Shown: positions 8,173 to 18,590 of the stretch, in pieces
Numbering within the stretch: the first letter of the stretch is position 1
Layout of the letters: each line of letters opens with the position of its first letter
Assembly (NCBI GenBank): GCA_038243635.1
Contig: JBBSQW010000011.1
Span: 1 to 64,000, forward strand
Length of the DNA stretch: 64,000 nt
Direction: 5' to 3'
From: Pseudopedobacter sp038243635
GTDB lineage: Bacteria; Bacteroidota; Bacteroidia; Sphingobacteriales; Sphingobacteriaceae
Notes under the pieces: model-generated
Databases searched by the model: none
What the model saw: the letters and a program-made list of their open reading frames with translations, nothing else
What the model was told of the DNA's origin: nothing
Program-made: the position numbers and the translations under genes

Positions 8173-11100
8173 TTGAAAGCTAAAGTTCTAAAATACATAC
8201 TTCTTTTATTGCTTTTTGCGCCGTTTGTTTCATCGTCGCAGCCGTATTATTTTAAACATTATCAGGCAGAAAACGGGCTTTCTTATAATTCTGTATATAA
8301 TTTATTACAAGACGCTAAGGGTTTCATGTGGTTTGGTACAAGAGACGGGCTAAACAGATTTGATGGGTATAACTTTAAAGTGTACAGAAACGTAGAGGGC
8401 GATTCAACAACTATAGGAAGCAACTTTATACACTCACTTTTTGAAGACTACCAGCACCAACTGTGGGTAGGTACAGAGAAAGGCTTATTTCTTTATCAAC
8501 CTGAAACAGATAGCTTTACTCATTTCAAATACACAGGAAACAAAGCAATTTTTAGTGTAACTACAGATGCTAAACACAACCTATGGTTGATTGCAAATAA
8601 CGAACTTTGTTCTTTTGAAGTTAAAACAGGAATTTTTCATCAATACAAAAATCTTGATAATAGCATCCCTACGTCTATCACCACAGGTAATAAAGGGGAA
8701 ACATGGATATCTTTTAGTGATGGTAAAATTAGAAAATATAATTCTGAGGAGGATAATTTTAGCCAACCGTATGATTTGTTTGCCCACTCCATGCCAACTG
8801 GCAGCCATAACATCCGAACGATTGAAAAAGCTGAGGGCAATTTATTATTGATAGGAACGACCAACCAAGGAGCAAAGGTTTTTAACTGTGTTACCAAAAC
8901 TTATGAAGATTTGCCTATTTATAACGAGGATCACACAAATTTATATGTTAGAAATTTTTTACAAGTTAGCAAAGATGAATATTGGATTGCCACAGAAGCA
9001 GGAATATACATTTACAATATAGTTACCCGTCAGTCGCAACACCTAAAAAAAAATATCAACAATCCATACTCTCTTTCAGACAACGCAGTTTACCATTTAT
9101 ATAAAGATAAAGAAGGTGGCATTTGGGCGGGCACCTATTTTGGTGGGGTAAACTATTATTCAAAAACTTTTTCGAGTTTTAATAAATATTTTTCCCGTGT
9201 AGGCGAAAACTCTCTTAAAGGAGATGTTGTGCGAGAAATATGCGAAGACAAATATGGAAATCTTTGGATTGGAACAGAAGATGGCGGACTAAATTTATAC
9301 AACAGCACTAGCAAGAAGTTTGAGAATTTTTTACCCAGTGATCAAAAAGGAAGCATTGCGTACAGCAACATTCATGGTTTATTAGCAGACGATGATAAAC
9401 TTTGGATAGGAACCTTTGAACATGGGCTTGATGTGATGGATATTCCAACCAAAAAGATTGTAAAACATTATTCGGCGGGAAATACCATAAATGATTTAAA
9501 AAGCAACTTTACGCTTTCCATTATCAAAACTAAGGGCGGTAAAATTTTAATTGGAACCACCAATGGACTTTATGAATACAATCCAATTGAAGATAATTTT
9601 AATTCTATTGATTTAGCTAAAAAAGCGCCTTTTGTTCACAATATTTTTGAAGATCATTTAGGCATAATCTGGGTTACTACTTTAGATAATGGCTTGTACA
9701 AATACAATCCAAGCACACGCACCAGCGTTCATTTTTATCACGTACCAAACACCAATAGCATTAGCTCAAATACGGTAACAAGCACTTTTGAAAGCGCTGA
9801 CCATCAATTATGGTTTGCTACTTATGGTGGTGGTTTGTGTAAATACGACAGAAAAAGCGGCAAGTTTACCAAGTTTACATCAAAGGAAGGGTTACCGAGC
9901 GACATCGTCTTTAAAGTGCTTGAAGACAAATATAAAAACCTTTGGATTAGCACTTCTAAAGGTTTGGTAGAAAAAAAACACGGTTCAGAACATTTTAGAG
10001 TCTATACCGCAGCAAACGGTTTGCTCAGTGACCAATTTAATTATAACTCGGGCTATAAAGATAAAGCGGGTAATTTGTATTTCGGCAGTACAAAAGGTAT
10101 GATTTCTTTTAATCCAGAGGATTTTAATAAAACAAACTTTAAAACGCCTTTATACTTTACAAGTTTCCAGATAAAGGATAAAGAAGTTAGAATTGGAGTA
10201 CACAGCCCTTTAAAAAAATCGATTCTATATACAAAACACATCACTTTATCACATGGTGAATCTTCTTTTAGTTTAAATTTTTCTGCGTTAAACTTTGCGG
10301 CACCAGAGGTAACAGAATATGCCTATAAAATGGAAGGCTTAACCAATGAATGGACTTATTTGCAAACTAACAGAACGGTTTATTTTACAGAACTTGCCCC
10401 TGGCGACTATCATTTTAAAGTTATGGTTTCTAACCCACGCCATAACAAGAGCCAATCTATCAGCTCATTACATATCACTATATTACCACCATGGTGGGGC
10501 AGTATATGGGCTTACCTAGCTTATGTTTTAACAACCACCTTTTTATTTTATTTAGTTGCCCGTTTTTTCTTTAACAGAGAAAAAGAAAAACACCGTCAAA
10601 AATCTGTCCTGCTTGAAAAGCAAAAGGAGAAAGAAATTTACGAAGCCAAAATTACTTTCTTTACACATATTGCACATGAGATAAGAACTCCATTAACCCT
10701 TATCAAAGGACCAATGGAAAAACTCATAAAAAGAGCCTCTGCTATCCCAGAAATTGAAGAAAGTCTTAAGATTATGGATAGAAATACTCAAAGATTGCTC
10801 AACTTAACTAACCAGCTGCTCGACTTAAGAAAAGCTGAAAGTAACTCCTATAAACTTACTTTCGTTAAAATAAATATCTCCAGAGTTTTAACCGAAATTT
10901 TTGGCCGTTTTAAAATGGCGGCTGAACAAAAAAACCTTTCTTATGAACTACTTTTACCAGAATGTATAATGTACGCTGATGTTGATGAGGAGGCTTTTCA
11001 AAAAATAACAAGTAACCTTTTAAGCAACGCCATAAAATACGCTACATCTAAAGTATTTGTAAGGCTTCATACAACTAACATTGATCATACTACCTTTAAA

Positions 11101-12168
11101 CTATATGTTTTAAATGACGGAGATTTAATTCCATTTAATCTAAACGAGAAAATATTCGATCCTTTTTTTAGGATTGATGACAATGGGAAAACACCCGGAT
11201 CAGGTATTGGCTTACCACTTGCCCGGTTTTTGACCGAGTTACATGATGGAAAGTTAAAAGTTGACCAGTCTGAGGAAGAACTGAATGCTTTTGAACTTAC
11301 TTTACCTTTGCATCAATCGTCAAAAATAGAACTAGAAGATGAAGAGATAGAAGTAGACTATTTATGCCACTTACAGAAACGAGATGATACTTCGGCTAAA
11401 CCTACCTTATTACTGGTTGATGATCAGGAAGAAATTTTAGATTTTATAGCGGGAGAATTACGTTTAAAATTTAAAATACTAAAAGCAAAAAATGGCAGAG
11501 AAGCGTTATCTATTTTAGAAAAAGAAGTAATACAGCTTATCGTATCTGATGTGATGATGCCCGAGATGGACGGATACGAACTTTGCTCAATTGTAAAAAC
11601 AAATGTACACTACAGCCATATACCCATCATCTTATTGACTGCAAAAAGCACTTTAAAATGTAAAATTGAAGGTTTGGAAATAGGTGCTGATTCTTACATA
11701 GAAAAACCTTTCTCACCAGATCATTTAATGGCGCAAATAAACAGCTTACTGGAAAACAGGAATAAGATCAAGGAATATTTCTCCAGTTCTCCTCTGGCTC
11801 ATATCACTTCCGTTGGGATGAATAAATATGAGGAGAATTTTTTAGAACAACTTCAAAAAATATTACTCAACAATTTAAAGAATGAAAAATTGGATGTAGA
11901 GCTACTTGCTTTAGAAATGAACATGAGCCGACCAACACTTTACCGAAAAATAAGTGCCATATCAGACCTTACACCCAGTGAACTCATCAATATTACGAGA
12001 TTAAAAAGAGCAGCAGAACTTTTAACAGAGGGAAAATATAAAATATATGAGGTTGCTGAATTGGTTGGATATAGCTCGCAAGCCCGCTTCACCAGAAATT
12101 TTCAGAAACAGTTTAACGTTTCACCATCAGAGTATGTCCAAAAACCGCGGGAAAACCCCACAGCGTGA
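8173..12168 (+). CDS. Hybrid two-component system sensor/regulator (HTCS)
   Basis: A single-polypeptide sensor, kinase and DNA-binding regulator of about 1331 residues. It has a signal peptide (KAKVLKYILLLLLFAPFVSS), a periplasmic propeller of Reg_prop repeats (about 30-640, many WxGTxxGL motifs), a Y_Y_Y domain (about 690-765), one membrane helix (about 775-798), HisKA with His835 (HIAHEIRTPLT), a HATPase domain (N box near 948, GSGIGLPLAR near 1008), a receiver with Asp1126 (SDVMMPEMDG) and a C-terminal AraC HTH pair. HTCS proteins bind an oligosaccharide in the periplasm and activate the adjacent PUL. The TTG at 8173 is chosen because it gives a clean signal peptide and lies downstream of the -7 box; no in-frame ATG exists near the N terminus. 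It probably controls the GH/SusCD genes to the right. Confidence 0.95.
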   Translation: MKAKVLKYILLLLLFAPFVSSSQPYYFKHYQAENGLSYNSVYNLLQDAKGFMWFGTRDGLNRFDGYNFKVYRNVEGDSTTIGSNFIHSLFEDYQHQLWVGTEKGLFLYQPETDSFTHFKYTGNKAIFSVTTDAKHNLWLIANNELCSFEVKTGIFHQYKNLDNSIPTSITTGNKGETWISFSDGKIRKYNSEEDNFSQPYDLFAHSMPTGSHNIRTIEKAEGNLLLIGTTNQGAKVFNCVTKTYEDLPIYNEDHTNLYVRNFLQVSKDEYWIATEAGIYIYNIVTRQSQHLKKNINNPYSLSDNAVYHLYKDKEGGIWAGTYFGGVNYYSKTFSSFNKYFSRVGENSLKGDVVREICEDKYGNLWIGTEDGGLNLYNSTSKKFENFLPSDQKGSIAYSNIHGLLADDDKLWIGTFEHGLDVMDIPTKKIVKHYSAGNTINDLKSNFTLSIIKTKGGKILIGTTNGLYEYNPIEDNFNSIDLAKKAPFVHNIFEDHLGIIWVTTLDNGLYKYNPSTRTSVHFYHVPNTNSISSNTVTSTFESADHQLWFATYGGGLCKYDRKSGKFTKFTSKEGLPSDIVFKVLEDKYKNLWISTSKGLVEKKHGSEHFRVYTAANGLLSDQFNYNSGYKDKAGNLYFGSTKGMISFNPEDFNKTNFKTPLYFTSFQIKDKEVRIGVHSPLKKSILYTKHITLSHGESSFSLNFSALNFAAPEVTEYAYKMEGLTNEWTYLQTNRTVYFTELAPGDYHFKVMVSNPRHNKSQSISSLHITILPPWWGSIWAYLAYVLTTTFLFYLVARFFFNREKEKHRQKSVLLEKQKEKEIYEAKITFFTHIAHEIRTPLTLIKGPMEKLIKRASAIPEIEESLKIMDRNTQRLLNLTNQLLDLRKAESNSYKLTFVKINISRVLTEIFGRFKMAAEQKNLSYELLLPECIMYADVDEEAFQKITSNLLSNAIKYATSKVFVRLHTTNIDHTTFKLYVLNDGDLIPFNLNEKIFDPFFRIDDNGKTPGSGIGLPLARFLTELHDGKLKVDQSEEELNAFELTLPLHQSSKIELEDEEIEVDYLCHLQKRDDTSAKPTLLLVDDQEEILDFIAGELRLKFKILKAKNGREALSILEKEVIQLIVSDVMMPEMDGYELCSIVKTNVHYSHIPIILLTAKSTLKCKIEGLEIGADSYIEKPFSPDHLMAQINSLLENRNKIKEYFSSSPLAHITSVGMNKYEENFLEQLQKILLNNLKNEKLDVELLALEMNMSRPTLYRKISAISDLTPSELINITRLKRAAELLTEGKYKIYEVAELVGYSSQARFTRNFQKQFNVSPSEYVQKPRENPTA

Positions 12169-12210
12169 ATTTTGATTATGTAAAAGCTGACTATAAAACA
12201 CATTTAGCCT

Positions 12211-12240
12211 GCAATTGGTGTTTTCACCAAGCCGCTTTTT
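12211..12240 (+). terminator. Possible terminator of the HTCS gene
   Basis: TTGGTG-TTTT-CACCAA forms a 6-bp stem followed by GCCGC and a T-run, 45 bases after the HTCS stop codon. It is a modest hairpin. Confidence 0.4.
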
Positions 12241-12379
12241 TACGAGCCATCATTAAAAACCAATTTCCTATGAATCAAGTATTTGACTATAAAACCTATG
12301 AATTTAAATGCTAACCTTTAATTAAAGGTACTCATATCCAAATTTCGCTAAATTTATTATTGCATTTTGTAAGCTTACA

Positions 12380-12419
12380 AAAAAAAACAGGTCACTCCCA
12401 CAACCTGCTTTTTCTTTTA
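12380..12419. terminator. Bidirectional terminator between HTCS and GH43 genes
   Basis: GCAGGT/ACCTGT-type stem (CAGGT at 12388-12392, ACCTG at 12403-12407) with an A-run on the left and a T-rich run on the right, between convergent genes. It would serve both strands. Confidence 0.6.
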
Positions 12420-12441
12420 TTGAAACCTAATAAACTTTTAA

Positions 12442-13446
12442 TTACTTGCCTTTAATATCGTCCTGAACTTTTACTACCGGCCAACCATTTTTATAAAACA
12501 ACGGGCTAATGCACATTAATCTTTCTTGTGGCTCTTTACTTAACTCCGTCTTTTTTATGGCGTGGTAAGCAATCCAATTTTTACCACGTTTATCTTTAAA
12601 AACAGAATTATGTCCGGGTGCAATCCAATCTCCATAGCTTTCCAAAATTGCGCTTGATTTTACTCCTTTTTCATCTGCCATGGTTGTGTAAGGGCCGGTC
12701 AGATTTTTAGATCTGGCTACCAATACTGCGTAACTAGCAGTTAACCCACAGCAATTATCTCCAGAATAATACAAATAATAATATCCTTGATTATAGTCTA
12801 TCCAAGACCCTTCTATCAATATATCGTACTTTTTCTCTTTACCCGGCCAAACCAATAATTTAGGTTCAGATTTTTCAGCAAAACTCTTCCAATCGCTTGC
12901 CATTTCCTGAACCTTTAAGGGTTCAAATCCCGAACCCCAGAAAAGATAATTTTTACCTGTTTTATTATCATTTATCGCATAAGGATCAATATTTACAAAG
13001 CCTTCTCCTGTAATTAAAGGTTTGCCCATATCTACAAACGGGCCCTCCGGATTTTTTGAAAACGCAACACCCATACATTTATCATAGGTATCATCGTCTG
13101 CTTTTGCAGAATAAAATAGCACAAACTGTTGTGTGGGTTTATCAAACAAAACGTGTGGCGCCCAAAAATCTTGGGTTGTATGTGCCCAGTTAGGTTTTGT
13201 AGGCATCGCATCTCCTACTATCTTCCAGCTTTTAAGGTCTTTTGATTTGGCAATTTGAATATTAAGCATCTTCCCGTCCAACATTCCTTGTGTAGCGTAT
13301 GCGTAGTAAACCCCACCGTACTCAATAACAGTAGGGTCCGGAAAATTTTTATCAATTACTGGGTTTTGCTGCGCAACTGAACACTTAAAACAATCGGTAA
13401 GAACTAAAATACTCGCCAAGCTTATAAAAAAGTTTTTTACTTTCAT
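12442..13446 (-). CDS. Glycoside hydrolase family 43 protein
   Basis: A 334-residue secreted five-bladed propeller enzyme with an N-terminal signal sequence (cleavage near VAQ-Q). The GH43 catalytic triad is visible: base Asp37 (FPDPTV), pKa modulator Asp154 (NIDPYA) and acid Glu212 (IEGSW). GH43 enzymes are inverting alpha-L-arabinofuranosidases, beta-xylosidases, arabinanases or beta-galactosidases; the exact specificity is not decided by sequence alone. Its start overlaps the GH5-like stop as ATGA, so it is the second gene of a two-gene operon preceded by a candidate HTCS operator. Confidence 0.9.
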   Translation of the reverse strand: MKVKNFFISLASILVLTDCFKCSVAQQNPVIDKNFPDPTVIEYGGVYYAYATQGMLDGKMLNIQIAKSKDLKSWKIVGDAMPTKPNWAHTTQDFWAPHVLFDKPTQQFVLFYSAKADDDTYDKCMGVAFSKNPEGPFVDMGKPLITGEGFVNIDPYAINDNKTGKNYLFWGSGFEPLKVQEMASDWKSFAEKSEPKLLVWPGKEKKYDILIEGSWIDYNQGYYYLYYSGDNCCGLTASYAVLVARSKNLTGPYTTMADEKGVKSSAILESYGDWIAPGHNSVFKDKRGKNWIAYHAIKKTELSKEPQERLMCISPLFYKNGWPVVKVQDDIKGK

Positions 13447-14537
13447 TTTTTACCGGTTAACATTTTTATACTGTCAACCTCTGCCTGTTTGTAAGGACTT
13501 CCGTCTTTTCTAAATATATCGTGAAACCATAATGCAGGCTCGTCGCCACTAGGAATTGGGCTATCCCAAGCATAAATAGTATTTGTTTTACCCGCAACTA
13601 AACCCCAATTGTAAGCACCAATATTCTCTTCTTTAAGTATTGGCATAATGTTGCTAAAAAGACTATTATTTCTTCTGGCCATATACTCGGTACATATTAA
13701 CGGTCTTTTGGATAAGGTTCTTAAGGTATCAATCCAAAATTGATGGTCTTTTGTATCACCATAATTATGATAAGTAGTTACATCGGAGTTTTTGATTTGA
13801 TAGTCAGATAATTCTGCTAATTTCCAGTTCCATACTCCCACAGATAAAGGTTGAGAAGGATTAACGGTTCTTCCCCACTCGAAAGCTTTCTTCAACAAGG
13901 GCATACTTTTATTCCCATTATCAGAGTTACCCGGCTCATTATACAAATCCCATAAAACAATACGTTTATCGTCTTTAAAAGTTGCTAAAATATCTTTTGT
14001 ATACACTTCAAGCGTATCTATCAAAGTGCTATCGGTATAAATTAAATCGCCCGGATCCCGTAACCAGCCAGAATTATGAACTCCCGGTTTAGGATCGGGT
14101 TGTTTACCCGGTTTATAAGTTGGGTTCCAGCAATCGTCAAACAACACAAAAATTGTAGAAATGTGATGTTTGTCTGCAATGTCTAAATAATTTGCCACCC
14201 TTGTTTTAAAACCTTCTTTATCTTGTTGCCATGCAACATGATGGAGGTAAACACGCATAGAATTAAGCCCTATGCTTTCGGCATAACCTAGCTCTTTATC
14301 AATAGTTGTGGGGTCAAATGTGTCCTTTTGCCACATCTCCAGCTGGTTTATAGCAGTACTTGGAATAAAATCGCTGCCCCGTAACCAGCCCCATTGTTTG
14401 TACCAATCATTTGCTTTTTCTACAGTCCATATCTCTCTTAGAGCTGAGGCTTCTGTTTTCTCTGTTTTTTTTTGCCCACAGGCCAGCGCAATAATGCTTA
14501 AAAGGGCTACCGTAATAATGGTGTTGAAAATTTTCAT
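13443..14537 (-). CDS. GH5-like clan-A glycoside hydrolase, lipoprotein
   Basis: A 364-residue (beta/alpha)8 glycosidase with a lipobox ending at Cys20 (SIIALAC), so probably anchored at the outer membrane or periplasmic face. Clan-A residues are acid/base Glu201 (WDLYNEPGN) and nucleophile Glu284 (CTEYMARR). Such proteins are often labelled cellulase-family or 1,4-beta-xylanase; I would not assign a substrate. It leads the operon with the GH43 gene and is preceded by a TGAGA-N16-TGAGAGG-type element at 14700-14727. Confidence 0.85.
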   Translation of the reverse strand: MKIFNTIITVALLSIIALACGQKKTEKTEASALREIWTVEKANDWYKQWGWLRGSDFIPSTAINQLEMWQKDTFDPTTIDKELGYAESIGLNSMRVYLHHVAWQQDKEGFKTRVANYLDIADKHHISTIFVLFDDCWNPTYKPGKQPDPKPGVHNSGWLRDPGDLIYTDSTLIDTLEVYTKDILATFKDDKRIVLWDLYNEPGNSDNGNKSMPLLKKAFEWGRTVNPSQPLSVGVWNWKLAELSDYQIKNSDVTTYHNYGDTKDHQFWIDTLRTLSKRPLICTEYMARRNNSLFSNIMPILKEENIGAYNWGLVAGKTNTIYAWDSPIPSGDEPALWFHDIFRKDGSPYKQAEVDSIKMLTGKK

Positions 14538-14699
14538 GTTTTTAATTTATGATAAGGTATAATTTTTTAAAAATTGGCCAATTGTACTACCGCTCTCCCT
14601 TTCCTTTATTAATATCAAATAAAGTGGTTTAAGGGTATGTCAAAAGACATCGATACACCACCAAAATAAATAATTTAGAAGCTACTTCATCTTCTGTTA

Positions 14700-14727
14700 C
14701 CTCTCAATATTATTTCATTTTGTTTCA
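14700..14727 (-). promoter_or_regulatory. HTCS operator candidate before GH5-GH43 operon
   Basis: Minus strand: TGAAA-N16-TGAGAGG with the 21-bp period, followed by TAA. The first half-site has one change from TGAGA. It lies about 160 bp upstream of the GH5-like start codon. Confidence 0.6.
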
Positions 14728-14812
14728 GATTTACCATTATGAAAAAAAAATGTAAAAAAAAAACCAATGTCATTTCAAACGACACTGGTTTTTGACTATT
14801 CAGATTTTGGTT

Positions 14813-17800
14813 TTATTTTACTGCTCTTTTTTCACCTTTAAAATTATATACATAAATGTGTACGGCTTCTTTATCCAGCGGAATCATTCTAGACGATTGT
14901 GCCAAATAAGTAGAGCCATAATAAAATTCCACCTTTTTTATTTTGTTATCGGGATAAATAAAGTCAGCATAGAAATCATCTGATTTTAGCTGAATCCACC
15001 GGTTAGGCTTTGCGGTAATATTAGACTCAAAAACCTTTAACTCACCTTGGTTTTGAGAAGCTAACCAAAGGCTATTCCCTTTTGCAGAATGCAGTTCAGC
15101 TAGCGCTTTACCATCGCCTTTTACAAAAAAACCACTACTATCGATAGATTTTTTGTGAAAATTTCCTTTACCATCGCCCTTTAAAAATAGCCCATAAAAA
15201 GCATCATGCCGTCCCGTAAAAGGGTCCATACCATAATCATTACCAACCATTATCAAATCAAGTGCTCCATCGTGGTCAATATCTTTCGCTAACATGCCGT
15301 AAACTGGTGCTTGTTGCACTTCTCCTGGCATGGCTTTTATCTCAAATTTACCACCCCCTTTATTTTGAATATAACTGGTATTCATATCTGTAGCAGTAAA
15401 AATAGTTGCTCCTTTTTTATCCTCAGCGCTCCAAAAGTCATCCATTGTAGCCGCACCAAAAGCTTTATAAGTCGGAAATTTTTTACGGATACCCAATACT
15501 TGACTTATCATGTCATCTCGGGTTGCCATCGGAAACAATTTCATCGTTCCATCTTCCGCTTTCGCATAGCAGAAAACCATGGCGTCATAAGATCCGTTAT
15601 GATCTATATCTTTCCCAATGATAGTCATCGGTTCCTCAAAAGAAGCTTTGTAATTAGAGTTTTGCCCAAGATTACCAGCAACATAGTCCATTTTGCCATC
15701 ATTGTTAAAGTCACCAGCGGTAATACTGTTCCACCAGCCTACATGTTTATCAATACCAGTTTGTTCGATCTTTTCAAATCCTTTACCGTTGTTTCTGTAA
15801 AAATTAACTGGCATCCACTCGCCAACGGTAATTAAATCAACCTTACCATCATTATCAAAATCAGAAAATAAGGCATCTGTAATCATTCCAGAATTTGCCA
15901 GTTCGGGGCATAAACTTTCTGTCGCATCCGTAAATTGTCCCCCATTGTTTATAAATAAGTGACTACGCGGTGATGAGGGATAAGCACCTGAAACGGAGCG
16001 TCCGCCAACAAATAAATCCAAATCACCATCTCCATCAAAATCCGCTGCTCTAACTGTAGACCCATTATCGTACTCAATAGGGATGGCGTTAAAATCTCTT
16101 TTATACTGTCCTTTTTTATTGTTAATATAAAGCCTATCCTGAGCGGAAGTGTGGTTACTTGAAAATTCATAACTTCCACTAACTATGTATAAATCCAAAT
16201 AGCCATCATTATTTGCATCAAACAACAATGCTCCCATATCCTCCTCTTCCTTATAATCTTCATCTATAAAGCGTTTGCGATCTAGGATAAATTTACCATC
16301 TTTTGTTTGCATGTAAAAAACGCCTTGATTACCTGCAGAACCGCCGATAAAAAAATCATCAAATCCATTATAATCAATATCACCAACGGCCAAACATGGC
16401 CCATATTGACTCAGTTTATGGGGTAAAGTTCGCTGAATGTTATAGTCAATAGCATCTTTCTCTTCTGCTTTGTAATTGATGCCCAATTGATTGGTTACGT
16501 CCTTAAAAATCTTATTCCCTGAGAAAGGAATACCAGGCTGCACATAGCCAGACGCATTCTTATAGCTAAGTAAGCTGGTTTGATTAACTTTTAAATTCTC
16601 AATTAATTGTGTTTTTCCATCAGGCCAACGGATACGTAAAGAATCTACGTTCGTGTTTTTTCCCAAACCAAAGTAGCCTATATTTTCATACGTTGATAAA
16701 TAACCTCTGGTAGGTTGCTGGTCAAAAAACTGTTGGCTATTACCATAATAAATCCTTACTGTAGCGCCTATCCCATCAACGTTATTTTTATCCCCATCAA
16801 ATTTCAACTTTAAATAATTTAAATCGCTTTTCGAATCTTGTTGTAAATTATTTCTATATATAAAAGCTTTATCATCAATATTATTGATAACTAAGTCTAA
16901 ATCGCCATCGTTATCTAAATCGGCATAAACGCCTCCGGTAGAGAAACCAGGTTGTACAATTCCCCATTCTTTTGATTTATCTTTAAATCTACTTCCGTCA
17001 AGATTTTTGAAAGCATAACTTGCTATTTTTACTACTGGAAAAGAGTCTGCACTAGCCAATGAGGTGTTTTCTTTTACCGTATTTTGCCCATTGCTGTAAA
17101 GTGCATGATCCAAGTCGGTAACATCTCGTGGGTAACCGTTGGTAAAAACCATATCTCTAAATCCATCGTTATCAAAATCTGCAACTAATGGTGCCCAGCT
17201 CCAATCAGTCTGATAAATACCCGCTGAATAAGCTTCGTCACTAAATTGGGGATAACCTAAAGGAGTCTCCCCTTGGTTTATCTGCAATACATTTCTGATG
17301 TATTGTGGCTCGTAATCATATTTTTCATTGTTTATGTAAGTGATGTAATTATCTCCCATTAACATGGTTTTTTTCCGCGAATTACTTTCGGGAAGCATCT
17401 CTAAAGAAATAAGATCTGCGTTTCCGTCATTATTTACATCTACAATATCTGACCCCATAACAGACCAACCTGTATGTTTAAAATACTCTTTAGAGCGGTC
17501 GGTAAACGTTCCGTTTTTATTGTTTATATACAGTAAGTCGTTGGATATAAAATCATTGCCAACATAAATATCTTGCCAACCATCGTTATTTATATCTGCA
17601 ACAGAAACAGAATTTCCGAACCCTTCATAAATTATTCCAGCTTTTTTACTTACGTTACTAAAAGTTCCGTTCTGGTTATTGTGATAAAGGCGGTCATTAT
17701 TTACCGCAGTTCCATCTTCAACTTTTGGACGATACTCTACCATAGTACCAGAATCTAACACATTTGTTAGCACATATAAATCTAAAAAACCATCGTTATC

Positions 17801-18361
17801 ATAATCAAAAAAGATTCCTTGAGTGCTGTAACCATCGTCTGCAATACCATATTGATTGGCCATTTCTTTAAATAGAGGTATCCCATTTTCTGTTTTCCCC
17901 TGGTTTACATATAACAGATTTTTCCGCTTCGTTGAATCTTTACTGAAAGATGAACATACATAGATATCTGACCAACCATCATTATTTATATCTACAACTG
18001 CAACACCAGTGCACCACTTCCCTTTTGTATTTATACCTGCTTTTAAGGTTATATCGTCAAATTTAAAATCACCTTTATTAAGGTAAAGTTTGCTTTCCAC
18101 CATGTTTCCTGTGAAAAAAATATCGGGTTTCCCATCCTGGTTAAAGTCGCCTATCCCCACCCCAGCCCCGTTATATAAATAAGGCCTTGTTAAGATGTTT
18201 ATACTGTCACTTTCTGTAATGTCATTGTTAAAATCAATACCCGTTTGTGAAGCAGTTAAGAGTGTGAAAAGTGTGTTTTTATCTTCGTTTTTACACCCAA
18301 AAAAAAAGCAAAAAGAGCATAGCAACAACCCTAAAGTTTTGCAATCTTTTTTAATTGACAT
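14813..18361 (-). CDS. VCBS/FG-GAP repeat lipoprotein with ASPIC/UnbV domain
   Basis: An 1182-residue surface or periplasmic protein with a signal peptide and lipobox Cys (FCFFFGC). It carries many DxDxDGxxD calcium-binding FG-GAP/VCBS repeats (for example GDFNQDGKPD, ADLDNDGDLD, ADFDGDGDLD), which form beta-propellers. An ASPIC/UnbV-type domain lies near residues 510-590 (ending WPDGKTQLIENL). A second propeller set follows. Such proteins are common in Bacteroidota PULs but have no established biochemical role; carbohydrate binding or scaffolding is a guess. It is divergent from a PAP2/haloperoxidase-like lipoprotein gene. Confidence 0.9.
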   Translation of the reverse strand: MSIKKDCKTLGLLLCSFCFFFGCKNEDKNTLFTLLTASQTGIDFNNDITESDSINILTRPYLYNGAGVGIGDFNQDGKPDIFFTGNMVESKLYLNKGDFKFDDITLKAGINTKGKWCTGVAVVDINNDGWSDIYVCSSFSKDSTKRKNLLYVNQGKTENGIPLFKEMANQYGIADDGYSTQGIFFDYDNDGFLDLYVLTNVLDSGTMVEYRPKVEDGTAVNNDRLYHNNQNGTFSNVSKKAGIIYEGFGNSVSVADINNDGWQDIYVGNDFISNDLLYINNKNGTFTDRSKEYFKHTGWSVMGSDIVDVNNDGNADLISLEMLPESNSRKKTMLMGDNYITYINNEKYDYEPQYIRNVLQINQGETPLGYPQFSDEAYSAGIYQTDWSWAPLVADFDNDGFRDMVFTNGYPRDVTDLDHALYSNGQNTVKENTSLASADSFPVVKIASYAFKNLDGSRFKDKSKEWGIVQPGFSTGGVYADLDNDGDLDLVINNIDDKAFIYRNNLQQDSKSDLNYLKLKFDGDKNNVDGIGATVRIYYGNSQQFFDQQPTRGYLSTYENIGYFGLGKNTNVDSLRIRWPDGKTQLIENLKVNQTSLLSYKNASGYVQPGIPFSGNKIFKDVTNQLGINYKAEEKDAIDYNIQRTLPHKLSQYGPCLAVGDIDYNGFDDFFIGGSAGNQGVFYMQTKDGKFILDRKRFIDEDYKEEEDMGALLFDANNDGYLDLYIVSGSYEFSSNHTSAQDRLYINNKKGQYKRDFNAIPIEYDNGSTVRAADFDGDGDLDLFVGGRSVSGAYPSSPRSHLFINNGGQFTDATESLCPELANSGMITDALFSDFDNDGKVDLITVGEWMPVNFYRNNGKGFEKIEQTGIDKHVGWWNSITAGDFNNDGKMDYVAGNLGQNSNYKASFEEPMTIIGKDIDHNGSYDAMVFCYAKAEDGTMKLFPMATRDDMISQVLGIRKKFPTYKAFGAATMDDFWSAEDKKGATIFTATDMNTSYIQNKGGGKFEIKAMPGEVQQAPVYGMLAKDIDHDGALDLIMVGNDYGMDPFTGRHDAFYGLFLKGDGKGNFHKKSIDSSGFFVKGDGKALAELHSAKGNSLWLASQNQGELKVFESNITAKPNRWIQLKSDDFYADFIYPDNKIKKVEFYYGSTYLAQSSRMIPLDKEAVHIYVYNFKGEKRAVK

Positions 18362-18515
18362 TAGTGGTTTGATAAGTTAGGTTTAATTTGATTTAACGCA
18401 ATATAAAGCTTTGAATACTAATTATCAAGGCATTTTTTATCATTCAGTCCATTCTTTTTCAACACCATAAAACCCTTAAAATCAAACCTTTTAAATTAAA
18501 AAATACCGTTTTAAA

Positions 18516-18551
18516 TTTGCCCGTAACAGTCAAAAAAATAGGTTAAATTTG
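18516..18551 (+). promoter_or_regulatory. Promoter of the PAP2/haloperoxidase-like gene
   Basis: TAAATTTG at 18544-18551 matches the TAnnTTTG -7 box, with a TTTG at 18516-18519 upstream (24-bp spacing, slightly long for the -33 element). The start codon is 39 bases further on. Confidence 0.45.
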
Positions 18552-18590
18552 AGTAAATAAACTTAAATACCTAGTCGTCAAAAAAATATT

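Noticed and set aside
12211..12230. TTGGTG-TTTT-CACCAA as a REP copy
   Set aside because: It shares the GGTG...CACC core but lacks the outer GTGGT/ACCAC arms and has a T-run behind it, so a terminator is the simpler reading.
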